The notes beneath the pieces are model-generated. The model saw nothing but the letters and a program-made list of their open reading frames with translations. It had not been told where the DNA came from and did no database searches. This document shows, in pieces, positions 25,991 to 35,005 of a stretch of 59,347 nt of DNA. Position numbers and translations under genes: made by a program. Position 1 is the stretch's first letter. Every line of letters starts with the position of its first letter. The stretch is from Burkholderiaceae bacterium (GTDB lineage: Bacteria > Pseudomonadota > Gammaproteobacteria > Burkholderiales > Burkholderiaceae_E): assembly GCA_019635275.1 (NCBI GenBank), contig JAHBZV010000014.1:1-59347 (forward strand), read 5' to 3'.

Positions 25991-27516
25991 CGGCCCGGCC
26001 GGCGGTGCGACTCCCCGACAGCTCCGAGTGGAGCTTCGAGGCGATCGAGCGCTACGACGAGGCGATCGGCGAAGTCGCGCGGCGCTACGGGCTCGACGTC
26101 TATCCGCACCTGGTCGAGATCATCAGCGCCGAGCAGATGATGGACGCCTACGCGTCGAGCGGCATGCCGGTCTACTACCACCACTGGTCGTTCGGCAAGC
26201 ACTTCCTGGCCACCGAGAGCCGCTACCGGCGCGGCCGGATGGGACTGGCCTACGAGATCGTCATCAACTCGAACCCGTGCATCGCCTACCTGATGGAGGA
26301 GAACACGCTGCCGATGCAGGCGCTGGTGATCGCGCACGCCGCCTACGGGCACAACTCGTTCTTCAAGGGCAACCACCTGTTCCGGCAGTGGACAAGCGCC
26401 GACGCGATCATCGACTACCTGGTGTTCGCGCGCAACTACATCGCCGAGTGCGAGGAGCACCACGGCGAGGCGGCGGTCGAGCGGCTGATCGACGCCTGCC
26501 ACGCGCTGGTCAACCTAGGCGTCGACCGCTACCAGCGCGCGCCACGGCTGTCGCTCGAGAAGGAGAAGCTGCGCCAGAAGGAGCGCGAGGAGTACCTGCA
26601 GGCCCAGGTCAACGACCTGTGGCGCACGCTGCCGCCGACGCTCGAGCGTGCCGAGGAGCGGCGCGAGAAGCGCTGGCCCGAGGAGCCCGAGGAGAACCTG
26701 CTGTACTTCGTCGAGAAGCACGCGCCGCTGCTCGAACCGTGGCAGCGCGAGATAGTGCGGATCATCCGCAAGATCGGCCAGTACTTCTACCCGCAGCGGC
26801 AGACGCAGGTCATGAACGAGGGCTGGGCGACGTTCTGGCACTACACGCTGCTGAACTCGATGTACGACGACGGACTGCTCTCGGACGGGTTCATGCTCGA
26901 GTTCCTGCAGTCGCACACCAACGTGGTCTACCAGCCGCCGTACAACAGCCCGCACTATTCGGGGATCAATCCGTACGCGCTGGGCTTCGCGATGTGGCGC
27001 GACATCCGGCGTATCTGCGAGGCGCCGACCGACGAGGACCGGGAGTGGTTTCCCGAGATCGCAGGCTCGGACTGGCGAAAGACGTTCGACTTCGCGATGC
27101 GCAACTTCAAGGACGAGAGCTTCGTCGCCCAGTACCTGTCGCCGCGCCTGATGCGCGAATTCCGCTTCTTCGCCGTGCTCGACGACGACAGCCGCGAGAA
27201 GCTCAGGATCGACGCGATCCACGACGAGCGCGGCTATCGCACGCTTCGCCAGCTGCTCTCCGCGCAATACGACCTGGGCAGCCGCGAGCCCGACATCCAG
27301 GTCTGGAACGTCGACCTGCATGGCGACCGCTCGCTCACGCTGCGCCACTTCGTTCGCGACCGCAGGCCGCTCGCCGAGGCCTCCTGCGAGGCCGTGCTCG
27401 AGCACCTCGCGTACCTGTGGGGGTTCACGGTGCGGCTCGAGCAGCAGGAAGCCGACGGCATCGTCGAGCTGGTGGCCGAGCGCGGCGCGGCGAGGCGGCG
27501 CCGCGGCGACGGCTGA
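25987..27516 (+). CDS. spoVR: SpoVR family protein (YcgB)
   Basis: 509 residues, standard length. Named after a Bacillus spore-cortex gene but widespread in non-sporing bacteria with prkA and yeaH. Conserved segments: YYHHWSFGKHF, NSNPCIAYLMEENT, QTQVMNEGWATFWHY (with a metal-ligand-like His/Glu pattern) and the NPYALGFAMWRDI block. ATG 25987 overlaps the yeaH stop. Third gene of the unit; the convergent SET gene ends about 50 bases downstream. Confidence 0.94.
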   Translation: MTARPAVRLPDSSEWSFEAIERYDEAIGEVARRYGLDVYPHLVEIISAEQMMDAYASSGMPVYYHHWSFGKHFLATESRYRRGRMGLAYEIVINSNPCIAYLMEENTLPMQALVIAHAAYGHNSFFKGNHLFRQWTSADAIIDYLVFARNYIAECEEHHGEAAVERLIDACHALVNLGVDRYQRAPRLSLEKEKLRQKEREEYLQAQVNDLWRTLPPTLERAEERREKRWPEEPEENLLYFVEKHAPLLEPWQREIVRIIRKIGQYFYPQRQTQVMNEGWATFWHYTLLNSMYDDGLLSDGFMLEFLQSHTNVVYQPPYNSPHYSGINPYALGFAMWRDIRRICEAPTDEDREWFPEIAGSDWRKTFDFAMRNFKDESFVAQYLSPRLMREFRFFAVLDDDSREKLRIDAIHDERGYRTLRQLLSAQYDLGSREPDIQVWNVDLHGDRSLTLRHFVRDRRPLAEASCEAVLEHLAYLWGFTVRLEQQEADGIVELVAERGAARRRRGDG

Positions 27517-27564
27517 ACGCAGGCGGGTCGCAGACCGGCGAGGGTGCTGCAGGGGTGGTGCCGC

Positions 27565-28041
27565 TCAGCGGCGCCCGCGCTTGGGCTGCAGCATCGTTCC
27601 GGTGCACCGAGGCGCGCCGCAGCGGCACGCCCAGATCCGCTTCATCGCGCGCGTGTGGGGAACGCCGAGCACGATCCCGTAGTTGTACGTGAGCTCCTCG
27701 CCCTTGCGGATGTCGCGAATCGACTCGATGAACACGCGGTCGCGACGCCGGTCGCCGCCGGCATGCTCGTCGACCACAGCCTCGCAGTTGGGCGCGCAAC
27801 CGTGGTTGATCCAGCGCGCGCTGTTGCCCTGCTGGTTGGCGTCGATCACGTAGTCGTCGTTCAGCGAGAACAGGAACGTGTGGCCGGTGTCGGCGCCGTC
27901 GCCGTAGAGCTCGTCGCTCTCGGCCTGGGTGAGCAGCTTCCCCTTGTACTGGATCAGGCGGGTGCCGGCCGGGATGTCGGCGGCGGCGAACATGCCGTTG
28001 CCGTGGATGGCCGAGCGGCGGGTGACGATTCGGGCGGTCAT
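27565..28041 (-). CDS. Small SET-domain lysine methyltransferase-like protein
   Basis: 158 residues, nearly all SET domain. The AdoMet/pseudoknot motifs RWINHGCAPNC (76-86) and EELTYNYG (115-122) are intact, and a post-SET cysteine cluster CRCGAPRC (139-146) follows, which with Cys86-region residues could bind zinc. SET enzymes methylate lysines; bacterial members have been reported to act on histone-like or ribosomal proteins, but the target here is unknown. ATG 28041. The gene ends just before spoVR's end (convergent) and starts 9 bases after pth, so it is likely co-transcribed with pth. Confidence 0.85.
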   Translation of the reverse strand: MTARIVTRRSAIHGNGMFAAADIPAGTRLIQYKGKLLTQAESDELYGDGADTGHTFLFSLNDDYVIDANQQGNSARWINHGCAPNCEAVVDEHAGGDRRRDRVFIESIRDIRKGEELTYNYGIVLGVPHTRAMKRIWACRCGAPRCTGTMLQPKRGRR

Positions 28042-28050
28042 GGCGCTCCG

Positions 28051-28638
28051 TTACTTGCGGGTGTGAAGCTTCATCATCGCGGCTTCGAGGTCGCCGGCCA
28101 CGGCCTCGGCGATGCAGTCGAGCCCGCGCCCGATCGCCTCGTCGATCGCCTGCTGCTGCTCGCGCGTCGGGCGGTTCAGGACGAAGTCGGCCACGTCCTG
28201 GTTCAGCTGCAGCGTGCGCGGGTGGCCGATGCCGATGCGAAGGCGCCAGAAGTCGGCGCTGCCGAGCCGGGCCTGGATGTCCTTCAGCCCGTTGTGCCCG
28301 GCGTGGCCGCCGCCCTTTTTCATCTTCGCCTGTCCCGGCAGCAGGTCGAGCTCGTCGTGCACCACCAGGATCTCGTCGGGAAGGATCCGGTAGAAGTGCG
28401 CCAGCGCGACCACGGCCTGCCCCGAGCGGTTCATCCACGTGGCGGGCTCGAGCAGGAACACCGTCGCGCCGCCGATGCGGGCGCGGCCAACGTCGCCGTG
28501 GAACTTGCCCTCGCGCGCGAGCTGCGCGCCGTGATCGCGCGCGAGCGCGTCGACGAACCAGAAGCCGGCGTTGTGCCGGTCCAGGTGGTGCTCGGGGCCG
28601 GGGTTGCCCAGCCCGACGACGAGTCGGATGCCGTTCAT
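28051..28638 (-). CDS. pth: Peptidyl-tRNA hydrolase
   Basis: 195 residues. Recycles peptidyl-tRNA released from stalled ribosomes. Asn11 (LGNPG), catalytic His22 (DRHNAGFWF) and the VVHDELDL segment with its Asp are conserved, as is [17 protein letters not shown]. The start is ATG 28638 at [14 protein letters not shown]; the frame is open upstream but without homology. Family neighbour rplY is about 5.6 kb away, separated by the LuxR/IS/MFS stretch. Confidence 0.96.
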   Translation of the reverse strand: MNGIRLVVGLGNPGPEHHLDRHNAGFWFVDALARDHGAQLAREGKFHGDVGRARIGGATVFLLEPATWMNRSGQAVVALAHFYRILPDEILVVHDELDLLPGQAKMKKGGGHAGHNGLKDIQARLGSADFWRLRIGIGHPRTLQLNQDVADFVLNRPTREQQQAIDEAIGRGLDCIAEAVAGDLEAAMMKLHTRK

Positions 28639-28783
28639 CTGGTGTGCAGCCCGGGTGTCCCGGTGGATGGCCCGGGGAATGCCCCGGAGAGTGACGGGCG
28701 CAAGTGTAGTGGAATCCACGTCGCCCGATCGGCTATCATCGAACGTTCCGGTCGGCACGCCGCCAGGCCTGCGCAGCCTCGCG

Positions 28784-31552
28784 ATGCAGCCCGGCCGATT
28801 CCTTGGGGGAACGAGCTTGCCGTCTGCCGGTGGTCGAGTGCCGGTGCCCGCTGCCGTCCGCACGCCGTTCGCGGCGCCGCGGCGCGTGCCGGGCAGCCGC
28901 TTCACGGTGCCGTCACTGCGCCCCCGGCTGCTCGAGCGCGAGCGGTTGTCGCGCGCGATGCTCGACGCGATCGCCGAGGCGCGGCTGGTGCTCGTCGTGG
29001 CGGGCGCCGGGTTCGGCAAGACCACCGCGCTCGCGCAGGCGCTGGCCGAGGCGCCCGCCGACTGGGCGCTGTCGTGGATCGCGGTCGACCGCCTCGACCG
29101 GGCGCCCGCGCGCCTGTTTCGCGTGCTCGTCGATTCGATCAACGCCACGCTGCATCACGCCGATACGCTCGACGCCGACACGCTGACCCGGATGGTCGGG
29201 TCCAGCGAGGCCGGTGCGCGAGCCGCCGCCGCCGAGGTCGCCGGCTGGCTGGCCGAATGCGAAGTCGGGCGCTTCGTCTGGGTATGGGACGACCTGCACG
29301 TGATCGACGATGCGGTCACCTGGAACTGGCTCGACCACTTCATCGGGCTGCTGCCCGAGCGTGTCACCTGCGTCATGGCCTCGCGCGAGCCGCCGCGCCT
29401 GCCGCTGGCGCGGCGCCGGGCCGCGGGTCATCTGGCCGAATTCCCGCAGTCGCGGCTGCGCTTCTCGACCGACGAGGCGGCGGCGTTCCTGGCTCGCCTC
29501 GGCGAGGCCTCGTCCGAGCAGTTGGCGCAGGCCTGGATCCGGCGCTCCCAGGGCTGGATCGCGGGCCTGCGGCTGCTCGCCGCCGGTTGCCGCGACGACT
29601 CGGCCGCGCCCCAAGGCCCGGCTGGCAGCCTGGTGCCCGGCGACGAGCAGGTGTTCGAGTACCTGGCCGAGGAGGTGCTGGCCAAGCTGCCGCCGGAGCT
29701 CTCCGCGTTCGTCTCCGTCTGTTGCGTGCTCGACGAACTCGATCCTCAGCGTTGCACGCAGTTGAGCGGGCGCGTCGACAGCCTGGCGATGATCGACCAG
29801 CTGATCCAGCGCAACCTGTTCGTCACGGTGCTCGACCCGTCGCGCCCGACGGTGCGACTGCACGACCTGTTCCGCGACTTCCTGAACGCCCGGCTGCGCC
29901 GCGAGGCGCCGCAGGCGTGGCGCGAGCTGAACCTGCGCGCGGCGTCGATCGCCGACGAGCCGCTGCGCGCGGTGCGCCACGCGGCCGAGGCCGGCGAGCC
30001 GCGACAGGCGCTGGAGGTTCTGGGCAGGCATGCCGAGGCGTTGTTGAGGCAGGGGCACACCGAGGCGGTGACGCAGGCGCTGCGGACGCTGGCGGCAGCC
30101 GGCGTCGGCGACGACGTGCAGGCGCACTGGATCGCCGGGCTGCTGGCCTGGCAGCGCAGCGCGTTCGACGAAGGCCGCGCGAGCCTGGAGCTCGCCTGGC
30201 AGGGCTTCCAGGCCGCCGGCGACCGCGCGCACGCGGTTCGCAGCCTGCTGCTGCTCGCGCGGGTGGTCAGCTACACCGGCGACGTCCGGGCCGCTGCCGA
30301 GCGGCTCGAACGCATCGACGACACCGGTCTCGAGGCCGACCTCCAGGCCGAGCTCGCGCTCGAGCGGGCCTGGTTGTTCAACGCGACGGGTCGGCCCGGC
30401 GAGGCCTCCGCGGCGCTGCGAACCGCCATCGAACTGGCCGAGCGCGTCGCATCGGTCGACCTGTGCATCCGCCTCGCCGAGCGCATCCGTTCGCACTTCG
30501 TCGCGACGCCGGCCTTCAGCGAGCTGTTCCGGCGATTCCACGCGCTGGTGATCGCGCTCGATGCACGCCCCGACAGCCTGGCGTTCGCGCATGCGACCGT
30601 GCTTGCAGCCTGGGCAGCCATGTGGGAAGGCGACCTCGAGCGGGCGCACGATCTCGTCGAGTCGGTCTGGGTCGACGTCGAGCGCTGGCGGGAATTTCGT
30701 GCGCTGATGGTCGACCTGTGCATGGTCCGCACGATGCTGTTGTCGATCGCGGGGCGCGGCAACGAGGCGGTCGAACTGGTGCAGGAGGTCATCCGCACCG
30801 GTCAGACCATGACGATGGGCACCCGCAATGCCTGGGTCGGCACCTACCTGTACCTGATGGCGAGGCTGCACTGGAGCAGCGGCGACGATGCCGCGCTGCG
30901 CCAGGACTACGCGCGGCTGCTCACGGCGTTCCGCGAGACCGAATGGCCCTACATGGCCGGGGCGCGCCGCTGGGCCGAGGCGCTGGTCGCGTACCAGGAC
31001 GGACAGTGGGCGCGTGCCGCCGAGCTGATGAGCGACGTGGTCGACGCGCAGCGGCGTTATCCACTGCTCACGATCGGCGGCGACGTGCGGGTTGCAGCCG
31101 TCGACGCGCTGGCGCGCAGCGGCCAGGTCGATCGTGCGCAGGCGATGGCCGCCGAGTTGCTCGACGACGCGCTCGAGGCCGGGATGTTCGGTCGCCTGCT
31201 GCTCGAGCGCGCAGAGCTCGTGGTCGCACTGGCCGACCGGATCGATCGAGACCACCCGCGCCGCGCTGCCTGGCTGGCGCTGATCGGCCGCTGCAACGCA
31301 CTGCGCCCGGCGGTGTGCCCGGTCGGCCCGGCTCTGGCCCCCCAGCCGGGGCCCGCCACGCTCGACGAGCTCACTACCCGCGAGCGCGAGGTCGTCGCGC
31401 TGATCGTCAAGGGCGCGAGCAACAAGCGGATCGCCCTGACGCTCGATATCAGCCTGCACACGGTCAAGCGCCACGTCGCCAACATCATCGCCAAGCTCGG
31501 GGTCCACACCCGCGGAGAGGTGATCGCACGCTACCTCGGCCCGGGGCGCTGA
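28784..31552 (+). CDS. MalT/LAL-type LuxR family transcriptional regulator
   Basis: 922 residues. Architecture of large ATP-binding LuxR regulators: N-terminal STAND ATPase with Walker A GAGFGKTT (74-81), Walker [12 protein letters not shown], a central TPR-like helical repeat region (about 400-800) and a C-terminal LuxR HTH ([20 protein letters not shown] then [14 protein letters not shown]). Such proteins are activators that bind an inducer (MalT binds maltotriose) and ATP. The inducer is unknown. Start uncertain: ATG 28784 is listed; a TTG at 28817 preceded by GGGGGAACG is another candidate. It faces away from pth and is followed by a palindrome, a 51-aa ORF and an IS element. Confidence 0.9.
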   Translation: MQPGRFLGGTSLPSAGGRVPVPAAVRTPFAAPRRVPGSRFTVPSLRPRLLERERLSRAMLDAIAEARLVLVVAGAGFGKTTALAQALAEAPADWALSWIAVDRLDRAPARLFRVLVDSINATLHHADTLDADTLTRMVGSSEAGARAAAAEVAGWLAECEVGRFVWVWDDLHVIDDAVTWNWLDHFIGLLPERVTCVMASREPPRLPLARRRAAGHLAEFPQSRLRFSTDEAAAFLARLGEASSEQLAQAWIRRSQGWIAGLRLLAAGCRDDSAAPQGPAGSLVPGDEQVFEYLAEEVLAKLPPELSAFVSVCCVLDELDPQRCTQLSGRVDSLAMIDQLIQRNLFVTVLDPSRPTVRLHDLFRDFLNARLRREAPQAWRELNLRAASIADEPLRAVRHAAEAGEPRQALEVLGRHAEALLRQGHTEAVTQALRTLAAAGVGDDVQAHWIAGLLAWQRSAFDEGRASLELAWQGFQAAGDRAHAVRSLLLLARVVSYTGDVRAAAERLERIDDTGLEADLQAELALERAWLFNATGRPGEASAALRTAIELAERVASVDLCIRLAERIRSHFVATPAFSELFRRFHALVIALDARPDSLAFAHATVLAAWAAMWEGDLERAHDLVESVWVDVERWREFRALMVDLCMVRTMLLSIAGRGNEAVELVQEVIRTGQTMTMGTRNAWVGTYLYLMARLHWSSGDDAALRQDYARLLTAFRETEWPYMAGARRWAEALVAYQDGQWARAAELMSDVVDAQRRYPLLTIGGDVRVAAVDALARSGQVDRAQAMAAELLDDALEAGMFGRLLLERAELVVALADRIDRDHPRRAAWLALIGRCNALRPAVCPVGPALAPQPGPATLDELTTREREVVALIVKGASNKRIALTLDISLHTVKRHVANIIAKLGVHTRGEVIARYLGPGR

Positions 31553-31570
31553 ACCGCCTCGTGGCTCGCA

Positions 31571-31592
31571 GGAGCCATGCATCGATGGCTCC
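31571..31592. promoter_or_regulatory. Palindrome between luxR-type gene and small ORF
   Basis: GGAGCCAT and ATGGCTCC, perfect 8-bp arms with 6-base centre GCATCG, 18 bases after the regulator's stop and 77 bases before the 51-aa ORF. It is either a transcription-stop hairpin without U-tract or a binding site for the regulator; the sequence does not decide. Confidence 0.4.
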
Positions 31593-31668
31593 GTGGTGCG
31601 ATGCGCGCTCGCGGCGCGCGCCCGAGAATGCTCCCGGAACAGGCAACGAGAAAACGAGGAGCACGACG

Positions 31669-31824
31669 ATGAACGCCCACCCTCCGCCGCAACCGTGTTG
31701 CGACGACGACCCGCATTGGGGTTACGCGGCGCTGCCGGCCGCGCAGTTCGGCGAGGACGACCCGCCGCTGGGCGTCGAGGCCCTGCACTCGGTGCCACCG
31801 GAACTGATTGCCGGCGCGCGCTGA
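31669..31824 (+). CDS. Small acidic 51-aa protein, unknown function
   Basis: 51 residues, Pro/Asp/Glu-rich with a CCDDD cluster (Cys10-Cys11) and aromatic HWGY nearby; begins MNAHPPPQPC and ends IAGAR. A good GAGGAG lies 7 bases before the ATG, better than chance for such a short frame. No signal peptide. It follows the LAL regulator by 116 bases and stops 34 bases before the IS duplication, so it is intact. I do not recognise it. It may be a regulator target or a small metal- or peptide-maturation substrate, but it could also be non-coding. Confidence 0.45.
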   Translation: MNAHPPPQPCCDDDPHWGYAALPAAQFGEDDPPLGVEALHSVPPELIAGAR

Positions 31825-31858
31825 TCCGCCGGTGTCCGGCCAGGGCCCGTGATCAGGC

Positions 31859-31864
31859 CCTAGA
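31859..31864. repeat. Target-site duplication, left copy (CCTAGA)
   Basis: CCTAGA immediately precedes the left IS end and is repeated exactly after the right end (32906-32911). IS481 elements are known to insert at NCTAGN and duplicate 6 bases, which this matches. Confidence 0.9.
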
Positions 31865-31885
31865 TGTGAAGGTTCAATAGGTTGT
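31865..31885. repeat. IS left terminal inverted repeat
   Basis: 21 bp beginning TGTGAAGG; pairs with 32885-32905 with three mismatches. Confidence 0.9.
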
Positions 31886-31959
31886 AACTGTCCATTCGGA
31901 CTGAGTTTGGGAGACTGGAGGTTCTCTACGCCTTCCACCCAACCCAAGAGCTCAGCCGA

Positions 31960-32910
31960 ATGAACACGCACAAGAATGCCCGACTGACGTTTGCCCGTCG
32001 AATCGAACTGGTGAGGGATATCGTGGACCGGAAGCGCACGCTGTGCGCCGCCGCAGCGGCGCACAGCGTGACCGCAGCCACGGCACGCAAGTGGCTGGGC
32101 CGGTACCTGGCCGGCGGCGAAGCGGCGCTGGCCGACCGCTCGTCACGGCCGCACCGCAGCCCGCGCTCGCTGCCGGCAGCCACCGCCCTGGCCATCGTCG
32201 AGTTGCGCCACCGGCGCCTGACGCAGGCGCGCATCGCGCAGGGCCTGGGGGTGTCCAAGAGCAGCGTGGGGCGGGTGCTGGCGCGTGCCGGCCTGAGCCG
32301 GCTGAGCGACTTGCAGCCGGTCGAACCGGTGCGTCGCTACGAGCACCCCGTGCCGGGCGACTTGCTGCACATCGACATCAAAAAGCTCGGTCGCATCGAG
32401 CGGCCGGGCCATCGGATCACCGGCGATCGCCAGGTGCGCAGCAAAGGGGCCGGCTGGGAGTATCTGTTCGTGGCCATCGATGACCACGCCCGGATCGGCT
32501 TCAGCGAGGTCTACGGCGCCGAAAACAAGACCAACGCGACGCAGTTCCTGCGCAATGCCTATGACTACTACCGAGCGCTCGAGATCCAACCCAAGGCAGT
32601 GCTCACGGACAACGGCAAGGTCTTCAGCAGCACACCCTTCCGCCAGGCCTGCGCCGAACTCGCACTACGTAAGTGCTTCACACGCCCCTACCGACCTCAG
32701 ACCAATGGCAAGGCCGAACGCTTCATCCAATCCGCGCTGCGCGAGTGGGCCTACGCCTTCGAATACCAGACCTCACAGCAACGCACCGACACCTTGGAGG
32801 ACTGGATGCACCACTACAACTGGCACCGCCCGCATCAAGGCATCGGCGGCCTCGCTCCCATGGCTCGCCTCAAAACGTCAAGGAACAACCTCTTGACGCT
32901 TCACACCTAG
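31960..32910 (+). CDS. IS481-family transposase
   Basis: 316 residues. N-terminal helix-turn-helix domains (about 10-115) for end binding, then an rve/DDE integrase core with Asp139 (LLHIDIKKL), Asp217 (VLTDNGKVF) and Glu253 (TNGKAERFIQ), and the IS481-type WNWHRPHQGIGG-like C-terminal segment. All catalytic residues are present. The stop codon TAG (32908-32910) is not in the element but in the CCTAGA duplication next to it. No frameshift. Confidence 0.95.
   Translation: MNTHKNARLTFARRIELVRDIVDRKRTLCAAAAAHSVTAATARKWLGRYLAGGEAALADRSSRPHRSPRSLPAATALAIVELRHRRLTQARIAQGLGVSKSSVGRVLARAGLSRLSDLQPVEPVRRYEHPVPGDLLHIDIKKLGRIERPGHRITGDRQVRSKGAGWEYLFVAIDDHARIGFSEVYGAENKTNATQFLRNAYDYYRALEIQPKAVLTDNGKVFSSTPFRQACAELALRKCFTRPYRPQTNGKAERFIQSALREWAYAFEYQTSQQRTDTLEDWMHHYNWHRPHQGIGGLAPMARLKTSRNNLLTLHT
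32885..32905. repeat. IS right terminal inverted repeat
   Basis: 21 bp ending CTTCACA, the complement of the left end with three mismatches; it lies within the last codons of the transposase. Confidence 0.9.
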
Positions 32911-32911
32911 A
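32906..32911. repeat. Target-site duplication, right copy (CCTAGA)
   Basis: Its CTAG core gives TAG on both strands: the stop of the transposase on plus (32908-32910) and the stop of the MFS gene on minus (32909-32907). Confidence 0.9.
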
Positions 32912-34151
32912 CTTGCGGCGGCGGGCCGCCGGCCACGCTGGCCGCGTCGGGCCAGCGCCGCCGAAGGTGAAGCCACGCGAAGAGTCCGACGCACAGCATC
33001 GCCAGCGAAGTCGATGCCAGTGCGACGGTCGAGTGCATGACCACCGGCGCGATCACGCCGGCCACCACGCCGTTCGCGACGCTGCCGACCACGGCCTGCA
33101 GCGACGAGGCCATGCCGCGCCGGTTCGGGTACAGGTCGAGCACCATCAGCGTGACCACCGGCACGTTCAGCGCCCAGCCGAAGGCGAAGACGGCCAGCGG
33201 CAACAGCGCCCAGGCGACGTGCGGAGTGAACACGAGGTTGGCCAGAAGGTTCAGCGTCGCCGTCGTGAACATGACGACGAAGCCGTAGCGGACCTGCTGG
33301 CGCGGCAGGATCCGGCCCGCCAGCCGGCCGCTGGCCCAGGCGCCGGCCATGATCCCGCCAATGGTGAGCAGGAAGAACCAGAAGAACTCGGTCGGGCCGA
33401 GCCGCAGGTGCGTGCCGAGGAACTCGGGCGCCGACAGCACGTACAGGAACATGCCGTTGAACGGCACGCCGCTCGCCAGCGCCAGCAGAAGGAAGCGCGG
33501 ATCGGACAGCAGCTGCGAGTAGCCGCGCATCAGGTGCGCGAACTCGAACGGCTGGCGGTGCGTCGGGTGCAGCGTCTCGGGCAGGAACTTCCAGTTGCCC
33601 AGCCACAGCAGCAGGCCCAGCACCGCCAGCAGCCAGAAGATGCCGTGCCAGTCGACGTGGACGAACAGCCATCCGCCGACGATCGGCGCGACCGCCGGAG
33701 CGACGCCGAAGTAGATCGTCACCTGCGACATCATCCGCTGCGCGTCCTCGGGTGGGAACAGGTCGCGGATGACCGCGCGCGAAACGACGATCCCCGCGCC
33801 GGTCGACAGGCCCTGCAGCGCGCGGAAGAACACGAGCCAGCCGATCGTCGGCGACAACGCGCACCCGATCGAGGCGAGCGTGAACACGCCGACGCCCCAC
33901 AGCACCACCGGCCGCCTCCCGAAGCTGTCGGCCAGCGCGCCGTGGAAAAGGTTCATGAACGCGAAGCCGAACAGGTAGGCCGACAGCGTCTGTTGCATCT
34001 GCACGGGCGTCGCGTCCAGCGCGCGCGCGATGCCCGAGAACGCCGGCAGGTAGGTGTCGATCGAGAACGGGCCGAGCATGCCCAGCGCCGCGAGCAACAC
34101 GGCGAGCGCCCAGCGCGGCGCGCGCCAGACGGTGGCAGCGTCGGGGTTCAT
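32907..34151 (-). CDS. Bcr/CflA-type MFS drug-efflux transporter
   Basis: 414 residues with about twelve membrane helices. DHA1 signatures: SIDTYLPAF in helix 1, the loop-2/3 motif GALADSFGRRPVVLWG, and RALQGLSTGAGIVVSRAVIRD in helix 4-5, typical of Bcr/CflA. Pumps out drugs such as bicyclomycin or similar; substrate not determinable. The gene ends at TAG within the right IS duplication, so the insertion left the reading frame and stop unchanged. Downstream of rplY in the same direction, but a tandem hairpin terminator lies between them. ATG 34151. Confidence 0.9.
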   Translation of the reverse strand: MNPDAATVWRAPRWALAVLLAALGMLGPFSIDTYLPAFSGIARALDATPVQMQQTLSAYLFGFAFMNLFHGALADSFGRRPVVLWGVGVFTLASIGCALSPTIGWLVFFRALQGLSTGAGIVVSRAVIRDLFPPEDAQRMMSQVTIYFGVAPAVAPIVGGWLFVHVDWHGIFWLLAVLGLLLWLGNWKFLPETLHPTHRQPFEFAHLMRGYSQLLSDPRFLLLALASGVPFNGMFLYVLSAPEFLGTHLRLGPTEFFWFFLLTIGGIMAGAWASGRLAGRILPRQQVRYGFVVMFTTATLNLLANLVFTPHVAWALLPLAVFAFGWALNVPVVTLMVLDLYPNRRGMASSLQAVVGSVANGVVAGVIAPVVMHSTVALASTSLAMLCVGLFAWLHLRRRWPDAASVAGGPPPQV

Positions 34152-34170
34152 CGCAGCGGCCGCCGAAACG

Positions 34171-34197
34171 AAAAGGCCCGGGAAACACCCGGGCCTT
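34171..34197 (-). terminator. Intrinsic terminator after rplY
   Basis: AAGGCCCGGG and CCCGGGCCTT (10-bp perfect arms) around loop AAACA; on the minus strand the stem is followed by TTTTCG. Stops the rplY transcript before the MFS gene. Confidence 0.7.
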
Positions 34198-34205
34198 CGG
34201 AAGAT

Positions 34206-34224
34206 GCCCGGGAGACGCCCGGGC
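34206..34224 (-). terminator. Second, tandem copy of the CCCGGG hairpin
   Basis: GCCCGGG and CCCGGGC around AGACG. With the neighbouring hairpin it forms a near-direct repeat (GCCCGGGA-loop-CCCGGGCCTTCG) about 30 bases apart, suggesting local duplication of a terminator. Confidence 0.5.
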
Positions 34225-34254
34225 CTTCGCGCAGACCGGCGAGCCCGGCCGGCG

Positions 34255-34887
34255 TCACTTCTTCGCGGCGGGCGCCGCTGCGGCAGCGGGCGCCGCCGCC
34301 GGGGCAGCGGCCGGCTCTTCCTCGGCCGCGCCGGGGATCGTAACCGTGACGATCACCGGATCGTCGCCGGCGTGGGCCACCGGCGTCACGCCCTTCGGGA
34401 AGACGATGTCGCTGAAGTGCACCGGCTTGCCGGCTTCCAGGTTCGCGAGGTCGACCTCGATGAAGCTGGGCAGGTCGTCGGGCAGGCAGCTGATCTCGAC
34501 CTCGTTCACCACGTGGCCGACGATGCCCGCCGTCAGCTTGACCGCCGGCGAGATCTCCTGGTTGACGAAGTGCAGCGGCACCTTCACGGTGATTCTCTCG
34601 TCCGCGGCCACGCGCTGGAAGTCGATGTGCATCACCTGCGGCTTGTACGCGTGCCATTGGACGTCGCGCAGCAGCACGCGCTCCCTGGCCCCGTCGAGTT
34701 CCATGTCGAGGATCGACGAGTGGAACGCCTCCACGCGCAACGCGTGGTACAGCGGGTTGTGCTCGATCGACACGGGCGTCGCAGCGCCCTTGCCACCGTA
34801 GACGATTCCCGGCACGAGGCCGGCACGACGCAGGCGGCGGCTCGCACCGGAACCCTGCTCACTGCGGGTCTTTGCAACGACTTTCAT
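34255..34887 (-). CDS. rplY: 50S ribosomal protein L25/Ctc
   Basis: 210 residues, the long Ctc form. Residues 1-95 are the 5S rRNA-binding L25 domain ([26 protein letters not shown]); the rest is the beta-barrel TL5-type C-domain and an Ala/Pro/Lys-rich tail (about 185-210). AAAGGAAG lies 6 bases before the ATG. Downstream of prs in the same direction, about 118 bases apart. Confidence 0.96.
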   Translation of the reverse strand: MKVVAKTRSEQGSGASRRLRRAGLVPGIVYGGKGAATPVSIEHNPLYHALRVEAFHSSILDMELDGARERVLLRDVQWHAYKPQVMHIDFQRVAADERITVKVPLHFVNQEISPAVKLTAGIVGHVVNEVEISCLPDDLPSFIEVDLANLEAGKPVHFSDIVFPKGVTPVAHAGDDPVIVTVTIPGAAEEEPAAAPAAAPAAAAAPAAKK

Positions 34888-35005
34888 CGTTTCTTCCTTT
34901 CATCAGGCCCCGGGTCCGCGACCAGAACGACGGGGCGTCCACAACAGCCGGCAAGCCACGAGGCCCGCCGGCACCAGAAAACTTCGCTTCGCCGCCGGCC
35001 GCGGC

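Larger units (their letters stand above)
31865..32905 (+). mobile_element. IS481-family insertion sequence, complete, 1041 bp
   Basis: Bounded by 21-bp terminal inverted repeats, TGT...ACA (31865-31885 and 32885-32905, 18 of 21 identical), and a 6-bp direct duplication. It encodes one transposase. Size, end sequence and NCTAGN target fit IS481. Ends and transposase are intact, so the element may be active. It sits between the 51-aa ORF and the MFS gene, exactly at the latter's stop codon. Confidence 0.93.

Noticed and set aside
27544-31824. 1426-codon open frame on the plus strand
   Set aside because: It runs antisense to the SET and pth genes and out of frame with the LuxR gene; high GC leaves long spurious frames. 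Only its last 51 codons have a Shine-Dalgarno and no competing gene.
32907-34151. MFS gene disrupted by the IS
   Set aside because: The duplication restores the original TAG, so the protein ends where it would without the IS.
34873-34906. Ribosomal-protein leader or riboswitch before rplY
   Set aside because: Only an ordinary Shine-Dalgarno is visible; no conserved secondary structure could be drawn.
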